A DNA stretch of 42,756 nucleotides from Planctomycetales bacterium (GTDB lineage Bacteria; Planctomycetota; Planctomycetia; Pirellulales; Lacipirellulaceae): NCBI GenBank assembly GCA_020427145.1, contig JAGQOU010000215.1, forward strand, positions 1 to 42,756, written 5' to 3'. The notes below the pieces were generated by a model, which saw only the letters and a program-made list of their open reading frames with translations, did not search any database and was not told the DNA's origin. Numbering within the stretch: position 1 is the first letter of the stretch; every line of letters begins with the position of its first letter. Below are positions 33,467 to 41,004 of the stretch, piece by piece. The position numbers and the translations under genes were made by a program.

Positions 33467-35005
33467 ATGCTGCCTCACGTTTCCGAAGCGCTCACGAACC
33501 TTGGCATCCCCGCCCAACCCGCCGCATTGGCGATTGGCGGCGAGTGGACCGCAGGCGACGGCGCCATGCTGCACAGTCGCTCGCCGATCGACGGCGCCGA
33601 GCAAGCGAAGTTCGCTCTGGCCACAGGCGCCCAAGTGGACCAAGCCATTGGCGCTGCGGCCGGCGCCTTCCGTGCGTGGCGAGTCACACCGGCGCCGGTC
33701 CGCGGCGAATTTGTCCGCCGGTTCGGCGAGCAACTCCGCCTGCACAAGGCCGATCTCGCCGCGATCGTGACCGCCGAGGCCGGCAAAATTGCCACCGAAG
33801 CGCTCGGCGAAGTGCAGGAGATGATCGATGTGTGCGACTTTGCCGTGGGGCTGAGTCGGCAACTGTACGGCAAGACAATCGCCAGCGAGCGTCCCGGCCA
33901 CCGGCTCGCCGAGCAGTGGCTGCCGCTGGGCCCCGTGGGCGTGATCTCGGCGTTCAACTTTCCCGTGGCGGTGTGGGCGTGGAACGCAGCGATTGCCTGG
34001 GTGTGCGGCGACCCTGTGGTGTGGAAACCCTCGGAAAAGACTCCGCTTACGGCAATCGCGTGTCAGGCGTTGGTCGCCCAGACGTTGGCCTCGACGCCGG
34101 ACGTGCCAGACGCCATTTCGTGTTTGGCCGTCGGGGGGGCCGATGCGGGCCAGGCGCTCGCCGCGTCGCCCCAGTTGCCGCTAGTGTCGGCCACCGGTTC
34201 GACGCGGATGGGCCGCGCTGTCGCCGAGACGGTGGCCAAGCGATTGGGACGCTCGCTGCTCGAGCTGGGCGGCAACAACGGCATGATCGTCACCCCTTCG
34301 GCCGACATGGAAATGGCGGTGCGATCGATCGTGTTCGCGGCCGTCGGAACCTGCGGGCAGCGGTGCACGTCGCTGAGGCGATTGATTGTCCACGAGTCGC
34401 TGGCCGACAACTTGCGCGATCGCGTGCTGGCCGCGTACGCCAAACTGCCAATTGGCGACCCTCGCGACACCGGCACGCTCGTCGGGCCGCTCGTCGACGA
34501 GGCGGCTTTTGTCGGCATGCAGGCGGCGCTGGCTGCGGCCCGCGAGCAAGGGGGCGTCGTCCACGGCGGCGAGCGCGTGACTGCCGGGGTTCCCGCTGGA
34601 GGCTACTACGTGACGCCGGCCGTGGTGGAAATTGCCGCCTCCGCGCCGATCGTCCAGCAAGAAACCTTCGCCCCGATTCTGTATTTGCTGAAATATGCCG
34701 ACTTCGACGCCGCAATCGAATTGCACAACTCCGTGCCGCAGGGGCTTGCTTCGGCGGTGCTGACCACCGACCTGCGCGAAGCGGAGCAGTTCTGCGGCCC
34801 GGCCGGTTCGGATTGTGGGATCGTCAACGTGAACACGTCGCCCAGCGGGGCCGAAATCGGCGGGGCGTTTGGCGGTGAGAAGGAAACGGGCGGCGGCCGC
34901 GAATCGGGCAGCGATTCCTGGAAGCAATACATGCGGCGGGCGACCAACACCGTGAACTACTCGACCGAGCTGCCGCTGTCGCAGGGGATCAAGTTCGACG
35001 TGTGA
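33467..35005 (+). CDS. Aldehyde dehydrogenase, ALDH7 (antiquitin-like), likely aminoadipate-semialdehyde dehydrogenase
   Basis: A 512-residue NAD-dependent aldehyde dehydrogenase that most resembles ALDH7, which converts alpha-aminoadipate semialdehyde (open form of piperideine-6-carboxylate) to aminoadipate. Catalytic Glu266 is in LLELGGNN and nucleophile Cys300 in GTCGQRCTSLRR; VISAFNFPVAVWAWN holds the oxyanion Asn. The C-terminal block SPSGAEIGGAFGGEKETGGG followed by RESGSDSWKQYMRRAT is characteristic of the ALDH7 group and includes the residues binding the amino-acid part. The length is family-typical. It starts 117 bases after the LysDH-like gene on the same strand and ends before an imperfect long hairpin. 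The neighbours support lysine catabolism. Confidence 0.92.
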   Translation: MLPHVSEALTNLGIPAQPAALAIGGEWTAGDGAMLHSRSPIDGAEQAKFALATGAQVDQAIGAAAGAFRAWRVTPAPVRGEFVRRFGEQLRLHKADLAAIVTAEAGKIATEALGEVQEMIDVCDFAVGLSRQLYGKTIASERPGHRLAEQWLPLGPVGVISAFNFPVAVWAWNAAIAWVCGDPVVWKPSEKTPLTAIACQALVAQTLASTPDVPDAISCLAVGGADAGQALAASPQLPLVSATGSTRMGRAVAETVAKRLGRSLLELGGNNGMIVTPSADMEMAVRSIVFAAVGTCGQRCTSLRRLIVHESLADNLRDRVLAAYAKLPIGDPRDTGTLVGPLVDEAAFVGMQAALAAAREQGGVVHGGERVTAGVPAGGYYVTPAVVEIAASAPIVQQETFAPILYLLKYADFDAAIELHNSVPQGLASAVLTTDLREAEQFCGPAGSDCGIVNVNTSPSGAEIGGAFGGEKETGGGRESGSDSWKQYMRRATNTVNYSTELPLSQGIKFDV

Positions 35006-35050
35006 GCCGCCTCAGTTGAATTGCCAATCTCAAACGCAGGAAATGGGATC

Positions 35051-35117
35051 CACGACGGCGCGACGAACACGACGATCGGATGTTGTTTCATCCGCCGTGC
35101 TCGTCTTGTCATCGTGG
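35051..35117. terminator. Imperfect long inverted repeat between convergent genes
   Basis: The region from CACGACGG (35051) to ATCGTGG (35111-35117) can fold into a hairpin of about 28 paired positions with mismatches; the inner part is GGATG/CATCC around TTGTTT. It sits between the ALDH stop and the kinase stop. It could be a bidirectional terminator, although there is no clean T tract. Confidence 0.5.
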
Positions 35118-35118
35118 T

Positions 35119-36081
35119 TTAACATAGCCCTGCCAATTTCGCCGTTTGGGCGTAGTCGCGGATCGCGGTCGTCGCGCCCAGGCCGGTGACGCAGCAGGCC
35201 CCCGCCGCGGCAGCGAGACGGCCGGCGCTTTGCGGCGGCAGGCCCCGCAGCAATCCCGCCAGCAGGCCTCCGAGGAAGCAGTCGCCCGCGCCGGTGGTGT
35301 CGACGATGGCGCCGGGAGGGGGCACGGCGTCCACTTCCAGCAGTTCGCCGGGGGCGGGCGAGAGCAGCGCGCCGGCGCTGCCAAGTTTCACGCCCACCAG
35401 CCCGGCCGCACCTGCCGAGCGGAATGCGGCGATCATCGCCTTCGGCTCCGACTCGCCCGTCTGATGCGCCGCTTCGGCCCGGCTGGGGACGTAGACGTCG
35501 ACGTGCGGCAAGATCGCACGCAGCGGCGACAGGTCGCCACCGTCGCCAGCCGCATCAAGGGCTGTGAGACAGCCGACTCCGCGGATGGCGGCAAACACTT
35601 CGGGCAGATCATCGAGCAAATTGGGCAGCAGCGGATAGTAGCCCAGCAGCATCGCCCGGCTGGCGGCGAACAGGTTGAGCTGGTCGAGGAAGGCCCACTT
35701 GTCGAGCTGCTTGGGGGCCCCCACCGCATGCAGAAAACTCCGCTCGCCGCGACTGTCGATCAGCACGGCGCTGGTGCTGGAGGTGCTGCCGGGGAGCGTG
35801 ACCAGGTGCGTCGCGTCGAGCCCTGCGGCCGCAAAGCGGTCGCGGATCACCGGCGCCCACTCGTCGTCGCCAACGTAGGTCATGGCCGCGGTGCGCATTC
35901 CCAGCCGGGCCAAGGTGATGCCGGCGTTGGAGACGATCCCCCCCGTGGTGAGCATCAGCGGCTCGGTGCGCACCAGCGTGCCGGCGCCAATCGGCGCGTG
36001 CAGGTTAATCGGCCGCACCAACACATCGACAACGCACGAGCCGCAGACGACGCAGTCGAACTTTCTCTCGGCGGGCGGCAT
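35119..36081 (-). CDS. PfkB-family sugar kinase
   Basis: A 320-residue cytoplasmic carbohydrate kinase of the ribokinase/PfkB fold. The N-terminus FDCVVCGSCVVDVLVRP is the first beta-alpha motif; TTGGIVSNAGITLARLG is the GG-loop that contacts the sugar. The ATP/anion-hole signature is DTTGAGDCFLGGLLAGL (261-277) with catalytic base Asp267. The substrate is not readable from the sequence. The ATG at 36081 is chosen; the upstream open frame to 36156 has no family similarity. It is convergent with the ALDH gene and 87 bases downstream of the small membrane-protein gene on the same strand. Confidence 0.9.
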   Translation of the reverse strand: MPPAERKFDCVVCGSCVVDVLVRPINLHAPIGAGTLVRTEPLMLTTGGIVSNAGITLARLGMRTAAMTYVGDDEWAPVIRDRFAAAGLDATHLVTLPGSTSSTSAVLIDSRGERSFLHAVGAPKQLDKWAFLDQLNLFAASRAMLLGYYPLLPNLLDDLPEVFAAIRGVGCLTALDAAGDGGDLSPLRAILPHVDVYVPSRAEAAHQTGESEPKAMIAAFRSAGAAGLVGVKLGSAGALLSPAPGELLEVDAVPPPGAIVDTTGAGDCFLGGLLAGLLRGLPPQSAGRLAAAAGACCVTGLGATTAIRDYAQTAKLAGLC

Positions 36082-36168
36082 AGCAAGTTGGCTGGAGGTC
36101 TGTTGGTTTAGGTTGCAACACGCCGGCGCGGCGACCACGTCACCGTGGTTCAACAAATCGCAAGTGCG

Positions 36169-36558
36169 TCAGGGGGCAATGGCGTAAGCTTCTCGCTCGA
36201 ACGGATTGTCGCGATACGGATCGCCGCCGCGGAGCCAGATCCACCCCGAGCAGGCGAAATAGACCGGGACAAACAGCGGTCCCCATCGTTCGTACTGGCG
36301 GACGTGGACCAACTCGTGCGAGCGGCAGCAATCGAGCGCTGCCAGGGTTTGCCCCAGCACAGTATGGCCCAGGGTCATCGCCAAGGCGCCATTTCCGGAC
36401 AGCGGGGCCTTGCGCAGCATCCAGGTGGCGGCGCCGCCGTAGAACTCCAACACGCCGCACCGCACCTGCACCCCGCCGCCAGTGGCGAGGCCAATCGCCC
36501 CCAGGGCGAGGCCAAACAGCGACCAGGGACCGGCCCAGAGAATACGGAGAAGGAGCAT
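36169..36558 (-). CDS. Small membrane protein with HExxH motif
   Basis: A 129-residue protein. A hydrophobic N-terminal helix is MLLLRILWAGPWSLFGLALG; another segment PLFVPVYFACSGWIWL lies near 94-109. Between them is SHELVHVRQYERWG with HExxH at 81-85, and the end is DNPFEREAYAIAP with Glu residues that could serve as a third metal ligand, as in gluzincin-type metallopeptidases. A conserved-looking centre reads LGHTVLGQTLAALDCC. Proteolytic activity is a guess; it is smaller than known membrane proteases and may instead be a structural protein. The start ATG at 36558 has only a weak ribosome site. It ends 87 bases upstream of the sugar kinase start. I do not know a named function. Confidence 0.75.
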   Translation of the reverse strand: MLLLRILWAGPWSLFGLALGAIGLATGGGVQVRCGVLEFYGGAATWMLRKAPLSGNGALAMTLGHTVLGQTLAALDCCRSHELVHVRQYERWGPLFVPVYFACSGWIWLRGGDPYRDNPFEREAYAIAP

Positions 36559-36689
36559 AAGCGAGGGACAATCAGAATTCAGCGATCAGCCTTCAGGCGG
36601 AAGCGTTGATTCCCAAGTGCAACGGAAATTTGAGCAAATGCAGGACTGACGAACTGCCGAGCACTCAACGCTTGAAGTTGAAAAAGAAA

Positions 36690-37122
36690 CGCGGAGACAA
36701 CTTGTAAGCCGGGTTTTGTGGTCGTCCGCTGCGCGGGCGACCGGCAATCATTCCTCTACGACGACGGTTGCCCGCCGCCTCTAGCAGCCTACCCGGGAGT
36801 CGTAGCGAATCGGACCGATTCTGCTCCCTGCTTGGCCTTGCGCCGGGTGGGGTTTACCGAGCCAAGCGGGTCGCCCCGCCTGCTGGTGCGCTCTTACCGC
36901 ACCTTTTCACCCTTGCCTGTGGGAAGAAGCTGTTAGCTGTTGGCATTTTGAGTCTCTGCCGAGCGGCCAACGGCCAACAGCTCCTTCCCCATCGGCGGTT
37001 TGTTTTCTGTGGCACTTTCCCTAACCTTGCGGTCGGTGGGCGTTACCCACCACCCTGCCCTGCGGTGCCCGGACTTTCCTCCCGTCTGCTGGCGCAAACC
37101 GGCGACCGTCCGATCCTCTCCA
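36690..37122 (-). ncRNA. rnpB: RNase P RNA, bacterial type A
   Basis: The catalytic RNA of ribonuclease P, which matures tRNA 5' ends. On the minus strand the conserved blocks appear in order: GGACGGTCGCCG, then GAGGAAAGTCCGGGC (conserved region I), AGGGTGGTGGGTAACGCCC, AACAAACCGCCGATGG, AAGGGTGAAAAGGTGCGGTA followed by AGAGCGCACC, GGTAAACCCCACCCGG, CCGGGTAGGCTGCT, and near the 3' end ACAAAACCCGGCTTAC. This order matches E. coli rnpB block for block. P1 can pair GGAGA at the 5' end (about 37121) with TCTCC near 36693. Ends are approximate to about ten bases. The P12 arm is much longer than usual. The open frames in this stretch are not genes. The neighbour nagA ends 62 bases upstream of the 5' end. 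Confidence 0.95.
36921..36989 (-). repeat. Extended P12 helix inside RNase P RNA
   Basis: The arms 36921-36944 and 36966-36989 (24 bases each) pair completely in the RNA; the three positions that are not Watson-Crick are G-U wobbles. The loop is 21 bases. In E. coli P12 is a short stem at the same place, between CCGCCGATGG and AAGGGTGAAA. The arms contain a repeated CTGTTAGC-like/CTGTTGGC-like unit, suggesting growth by duplication. Confidence 0.8.
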
Positions 37123-37183
37123 GGAACTGTACGGTCCATCGTACCGCGCCAGGGCGGCCTTGCCCACGCGCGGCCTGCTCGGC

Positions 37184-38107
37184 CTATAGTCCCAGCACGC
37201 GTCGCGGGGTGCCGCAGCAAAGCGTCTGAACTTGCTGCTCAGTTAGACCCAATTGATCTCGCAGCTTTGCCGCCATCTGCGGTAGCGAAGTTGCCGAGCC
37301 GGCCAGGTGGCTGGTATCGCCGTCCATGCAGGTCGAGAGATTCTCGTCGACGATCACTTCGTGCTCGCCCAACGAATAGCGGCCAGGCCCCAAACCCGCG
37401 GCAGAGATGGCGTCGCTCACCACCAGGCTGCGATCGAAATCGACGCACTTCAGGTAGTTGGCTAGGGCCATAAATGGCACATGGATTCCGTCGGCAATCC
37501 AACAAACGATTAACTGGTCGGCCAGGCTGAGGACGCGCTGGATGATATTGTCGTGGCGGTCGACCTGTGCAGGACACCCATTGCCTAGGTGAGTAAAAAG
37601 CGTAAGCCCCGCGTCGATCGCGGCCCGCAACTGCTCGAGAGACGGATTGCAGTGCCCGGCAGATACCCGCACGCCGGCGTCAGCCAGGAAGCGAGTAACC
37701 TGCATGCCTTGGTCGCCTTCAGGGGCAAGCGTCACCAGGCGTGCCAATCCTCCGGCAGCTTCGACCAGTTTTTTGGCATCGTCCAGGTTGGCAGGACGTA
37801 CGGCATCGGGCGGATGCGCCCCCACGTAGCCCTTCTCGCGATTGATAAAAGGCCCTTCGATATGGATGCCCCAAACCGTTTCGCGAACCAGCGGATCTGC
37901 TTCGTGCAGTTGGCGCAGTCGGCTCAAACGAGCAACCATCACTTCCATGTGATCGGTGATGATCGTGGCGAGGATGCCAGCTACGCCCGACTCGCGAATT
38001 GCAGCGCAGGCGGTGTGCAAGTCTTCAGCGGTAAGCTGATCGCTATTGAAATCGACGCCAAGATAACCGTTGACTTGGAGATCGACGTATTCGCTGGAAC
38101 GTTGCAT
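37184..38107 (-). CDS. nagA: N-acetylglucosamine-6-phosphate deacetylase-like protein, barrel only
   Basis: A 307-residue amidohydrolase of the NagA family, which deacetylates GlcNAc-6-phosphate. Family residues are present: DLQVNGYLGVDFNS (10-22; the same form as the E. coli start of the barrel), metal ligand Glu84 in HIEGPFI, His152 in SAGHCNPS, His173 in FTHLGNG, His209 in DGIHVPF and catalytic Asp232 in VVSDAIS. It is shorter than standard NagA (about 380): the N-terminal and C-terminal strands of the beta-sandwich are missing, leaving a bare TIM barrel ending LCCGTPRRVLGL. AAGGT a few bases upstream supports the ATG at 38107. No other amino-sugar gene is adjacent. It starts 64 bases after the end of the radical SAM gene on the same strand. 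Confidence 0.83.
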   Translation of the reverse strand: MQRSSEYVDLQVNGYLGVDFNSDQLTAEDLHTACAAIRESGVAGILATIITDHMEVMVARLSRLRQLHEADPLVRETVWGIHIEGPFINREKGYVGAHPPDAVRPANLDDAKKLVEAAGGLARLVTLAPEGDQGMQVTRFLADAGVRVSAGHCNPSLEQLRAAIDAGLTLFTHLGNGCPAQVDRHDNIIQRVLSLADQLIVCWIADGIHVPFMALANYLKCVDFDRSLVVSDAISAAGLGPGRYSLGEHEVIVDENLSTCMDGDTSHLAGSATSLPQMAAKLRDQLGLTEQQVQTLCCGTPRRVLGL

Positions 38108-38171
38108 ATTCTTACCTTGGGTTCTTGAAGGTCTCAGGCACTCTGTGCTCGGGCGCGAAAAGCAATGGCAA

Positions 38172-39149
38172 TCATAAACAGGCGCTATAATGTTTACCTT
38201 GCCAGCTGTCGCGACGGACAAACTCTGCTTCGATCGCCCGCTTCACGGCGGGCTTGTCGAGGCACCAACTCGGGCCAACGAAATAGTCGGGCGGGGCCTC
38301 GCCGCTAATCCGTTCGACTACGACCGTGGGCGGCAACAACTCAATAAAATCGACGACCGCCTGCACATAGGTGTCCTGGCCGATCAATTCGACTTCGCCT
38401 GCCTCGACTTGTTCGGCCAGCTTGGTGTTCTTCACACAATAAAGGTTGTGGATTTTCACCGCGTCGACCCCTACGCGCGCCAATTCGCGAGCCGTTGCCA
38501 GCATGTCTTCGTGCGACTCCCCAGGCAGCCCAAGCAAAACATGGGCACAGATTTCAAACCCTTTGCCGCGGCTTCTCTCCATAGCATCGAGAAACGAATC
38601 GTGGTCGTGGCCACGATTCATCCACTCGAGCGACCGATTATGCATGGTCTGCATTCCGTACTCGACCGACAGATAAGTCCTGGCAGCCAGTTCCTCGAGC
38701 AGTTCCATGACATCGTCCGCGACGCAATCGCTGCGCGTGCCGATCGCCAGACCAACGACCTGCGGATGGGAGAGGGCTTCTTCGAACAACGGTCGTAGGC
38801 GTTCGACCGGTGCATAGGTATTGGTGGCAGGTTGGAAATAGGCCAGGTAGTGTTTGCAGCTTTTGTAACGCACACGCATACGGGCGATGCTCTGATCAAT
38901 TTGCCCCAGGACGCCCGCCCGTGGGAGGCGGCGGCTGGGACTGAAGCTGCGGTTGTCGCAGAACGAGCATCCCCCCTTGGCCACCGTGCCATCCACATTG
39001 GGGCAAGTAAAACCCGCATCGACGCTGACTTTCTGAACTCTGCAGCCAAAACGCTGTTTCAGGGCGAAATTATAGGCGTAATAGCGCAACCCCTCGGCGC
39101 GCCAGAGAGGCGTTAAACACCTTGCAGGTAATGGTTTAGTTGACGACAC
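38172..39149 (-). CDS. Radical SAM protein, TIGR01212/YhcC family
   Basis: A 325-residue radical SAM enzyme. The 4Fe-4S cluster cysteines are in VDAGFTCPNVDG and KGGCSFCDNRSF (Cys49, Cys61, Cys64: CX11CX2C), the spacing typical of the TIGR01212 (YhcC) family. Other family blocks are YLAYFQPATNTYAP, VVGLAIGTRSDCV, LSVEYGMQTMHNRSLEWMNR, HVLLGLPGESHEDML and KIHNLYCVKNT. It is related to Elp3-type radical SAM proteins and the physiological reaction is unknown. The first in-frame start is GTG 39149 with no good Shine-Dalgarno; a later TTG (residue about 21) is possible. It is divergent from the FHA gene (143 bases). Confidence 0.9.
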   Translation of the reverse strand: MSSTKPLPARCLTPLWRAEGLRYYAYNFALKQRFGCRVQKVSVDAGFTCPNVDGTVAKGGCSFCDNRSFSPSRRLPRAGVLGQIDQSIARMRVRYKSCKHYLAYFQPATNTYAPVERLRPLFEEALSHPQVVGLAIGTRSDCVADDVMELLEELAARTYLSVEYGMQTMHNRSLEWMNRGHDHDSFLDAMERSRGKGFEICAHVLLGLPGESHEDMLATARELARVGVDAVKIHNLYCVKNTKLAEQVEAGEVELIGQDTYVQAVVDFIELLPPTVVVERISGEAPPDYFVGPSWCLDKPAVKRAIEAEFVRRDSWQGKHYSACL

Positions 39150-39292
39150 AGAGTGGATGGCGTACAGTGTTAGATGGCCAGGCGAGGTCGCGCGCGAGGG
39201 CTATGCCTGCGAGCGCACCCGCTGATGATTGGTGTATCATTTGTCTCACTTATTTTTGGGGCACGGTTCGTTATCCGCAAGAGTCTAACGCA

Positions 39293-39787
39293 ATGTATGG
39301 TGAACTAATCCCGCTTGGCGGCGGGGACCCAATCCCGTTACTCAAGAAGTCGCTGTTGGTCGGTCGCCGCGAGAGTTGCGACATCGTCCTCCGTTTTGCC
39401 AACGTTTCTGCCCACCATTGCCAGTTGCTGGTGAACAACGGCTACTGGTACATCCGCGACAAGCAGAGCCGTAACGGTGTCAAAGTTAACGGCTTCAAGG
39501 TCCAAGAAAAACGTATTGATCCCGGGGATACGGTCTCGATTTCCAAGCACAAGTATGAATTGCAGTACTCGCCAGCCGACTTGGGAGCGATCGGGCCACC
39601 GCCGGCAGACGATCTCCCGGCCGAGATCATGAGCGAATCGCTACTTTCCCGGGCTGGGGTCAAGTCGAGCAATCCGGGCGAAGGGCCGGCGCGCCGTAGC
39701 CGCGGCAATGAATACAAGAGCGTCAAGCGATACGATGTTCTCGACGACAGCGCAGGCCAAATCGATCTTCCTGATGCTCCTATCTGA
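39293..39787 (+). CDS. FHA-domain protein
   Basis: A 164-residue protein with one forkhead-associated domain (about 1-95), which binds phosphothreonine peptides. The hallmark residues are visible: [14 protein letters not shown] (Gly24-Arg25), [11 protein letters not shown] (Ser39, His42), and [11 protein letters not shown] (Asn61-Gly62). The tail (about 95-164) is polar, rich in Ser, Asp and Lys, ends [19 protein letters not shown] and lacks a known domain. The ATG at 39293 is chosen; the longer frame from 39140 is not like an FHA protein. No Ser/Thr kinase gene is adjacent, so the phospho-partner is unknown. A perfect terminator follows before rsgA. Confidence 0.87.
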   Translation: MYGELIPLGGGDPIPLLKKSLLVGRRESCDIVLRFANVSAHHCQLLVNNGYWYIRDKQSRNGVKVNGFKVQEKRIDPGDTVSISKHKYELQYSPADLGAIGPPPADDLPAEIMSESLLSRAGVKSSNPGEGPARRSRGNEYKSVKRYDVLDDSAGQIDLPDAPI

Positions 39788-39810
39788 ACGGCAATCGATG
39801 CTCAAGACAA

Positions 39811-39844
39811 GAAAGGCCGAGCCCCGCGGTTCGGCCTTTCTTAC
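39811..39844 (+). terminator. Rho-independent terminator after the FHA gene
   Basis: GAAAGGCCGA (39811-39820) pairs perfectly with TCGGCCTTTC (39831-39840) around a 10-base loop, followed by TTACT. It lies between the FHA stop and the rsgA start. The T tract is formed by the end of the stem, so it should end the FHA transcript. Confidence 0.8.
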
Positions 39845-39870
39845 TAGAGGCGCAGGGAAGCTTACTTGAC

Positions 39871-41004
39871 ATGGCAAAGAAAAAGCACAAAGTGCGCGCC
39901 GATTTTCGGAAGAATCGCACAGTCCGTACTCGGCAGAAGGATCTTACTCGTAACTTTGTTGCCGACGATGCCACGGTCGAAGACCTGGATACCCATCAGA
40001 GCGTTACCGGTAAAGGCGACCTCACCCGTAAACGGACCCTTGCCGGCGCGGAAATCTCAACCGACGCGTCAGGGACTATTGTCCTGCCGGAAATCGACAA
40101 AAACGTTTGCCGGCGCGGGCGGGTGCTGCGAGTGCAAGGATTGGTCAGCGTCGTACAGCAAGAGGACGGCACGACCAGGCAATGTGCTACTCGCCGCTTG
40201 TTGAAATCGCTCAGCACCGATCAGCGTCACGTCGTGGTTGCGGGCGATATCGTCTGGGTGCGGCCCGAGGGTGCGCAAGAGGGCATCATCGAACGCATTG
40301 AACCTCGCCGCGGCGTGTTGAGCCGCACTAGCCGCCAGCGTCAGCATGTGCTTGTCACCAATGTCGACCAGGTATTGATCGTCGCTAGCGCCGCCGAGCC
40401 AAGGCTCAAACCGAACCTGCTCGATCGATACCTGGTTACGGCGGAGCGCGCTGCAATCGAACCCGTCTTATGCATTAACAAGGTCGATCTCGTCGATCCT
40501 GCGGATCTCCAACCACTCGTTGGCGTCTACAGCCAACTGGGGTATCGCGTTCTGTTGCTCTCTGCCACCAAGGGGTGGGGCATTCGCTCATTGCGCAACT
40601 TGCTTCGCGACCGCGAAACTGCGCTGACCGGGCAGAGTGGCGTCGGCAAGTCGAGTTTGCTGAACGCCCTCGAACCGGGGCTCGAGTTGCGAGTGCAATC
40701 GGTGAGCAACGAGACCGAAAAAGGCCGCCACACTACGACGACAGCCGAGTTGATTCCGCTTTCCAGCGGCGGCTACGTCGTCGACACGCCTGGCATCCGC
40801 CAGTTTCAGCTCTGGGACGTCATTCCAGCCGAAGTTGCGGGATTCTTCCGCGACCTGCGGCCGTATGTCAGCCATTGCCGTTACCCTGACTGCACCCACA
40901 CGCATGAAGAGCCGTGCGCCGTCAAAGACGCAGTGGCCGACGGGTACATCGACGTGCGGCGGTACGAAAGCTACCTGCAAATTCACGCCGGCGACGAGGC
41001 CTAA
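39871..41004 (+). CDS. rsgA: RsgA, small ribosomal subunit-dependent GTPase
   Basis: A circularly permuted GTPase that helps mature the 30S ribosomal subunit. The protein is 377 residues. A basic, unconserved leader ([20 protein letters not shown] and about 60 more residues) precedes the OB-fold ([15 protein letters not shown]). GTPase motifs occur in permuted order: NKVD (203-206), GQSGVGKSS (254-262), DTPG (305-308). The C-terminal zinc site is [14 protein letters not shown] (Cys336, Cys341, His343, Cys349), the classic RsgA form. KGRHTTTT is the switch region. AGGGA lies upstream of the ATG at 39871. Its stop codon directly abuts the stop of the convergent channel gene (no gap). The leader is longer than in E. 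coli and probably binds RNA, by inference. Confidence 0.96.
   Translation: MAKKKHKVRADFRKNRTVRTRQKDLTRNFVADDATVEDLDTHQSVTGKGDLTRKRTLAGAEISTDASGTIVLPEIDKNVCRRGRVLRVQGLVSVVQQEDGTTRQCATRRLLKSLSTDQRHVVVAGDIVWVRPEGAQEGIIERIEPRRGVLSRTSRQRQHVLVTNVDQVLIVASAAEPRLKPNLLDRYLVTAERAAIEPVLCINKVDLVDPADLQPLVGVYSQLGYRVLLLSATKGWGIRSLRNLLRDRETALTGQSGVGKSSLLNALEPGLELRVQSVSNETEKGRHTTTTAELIPLSSGGYVVDTPGIRQFQLWDVIPAEVAGFFRDLRPYVSHCRYPDCTHTHEEPCAVKDAVADGYIDVRRYESYLQIHAGDEA

Noticed and set aside
36768..37229. Open frames inside RNase P RNA
   Set aside because: The conserved RNase P blocks explain the sequence; the frames have no protein similarity.
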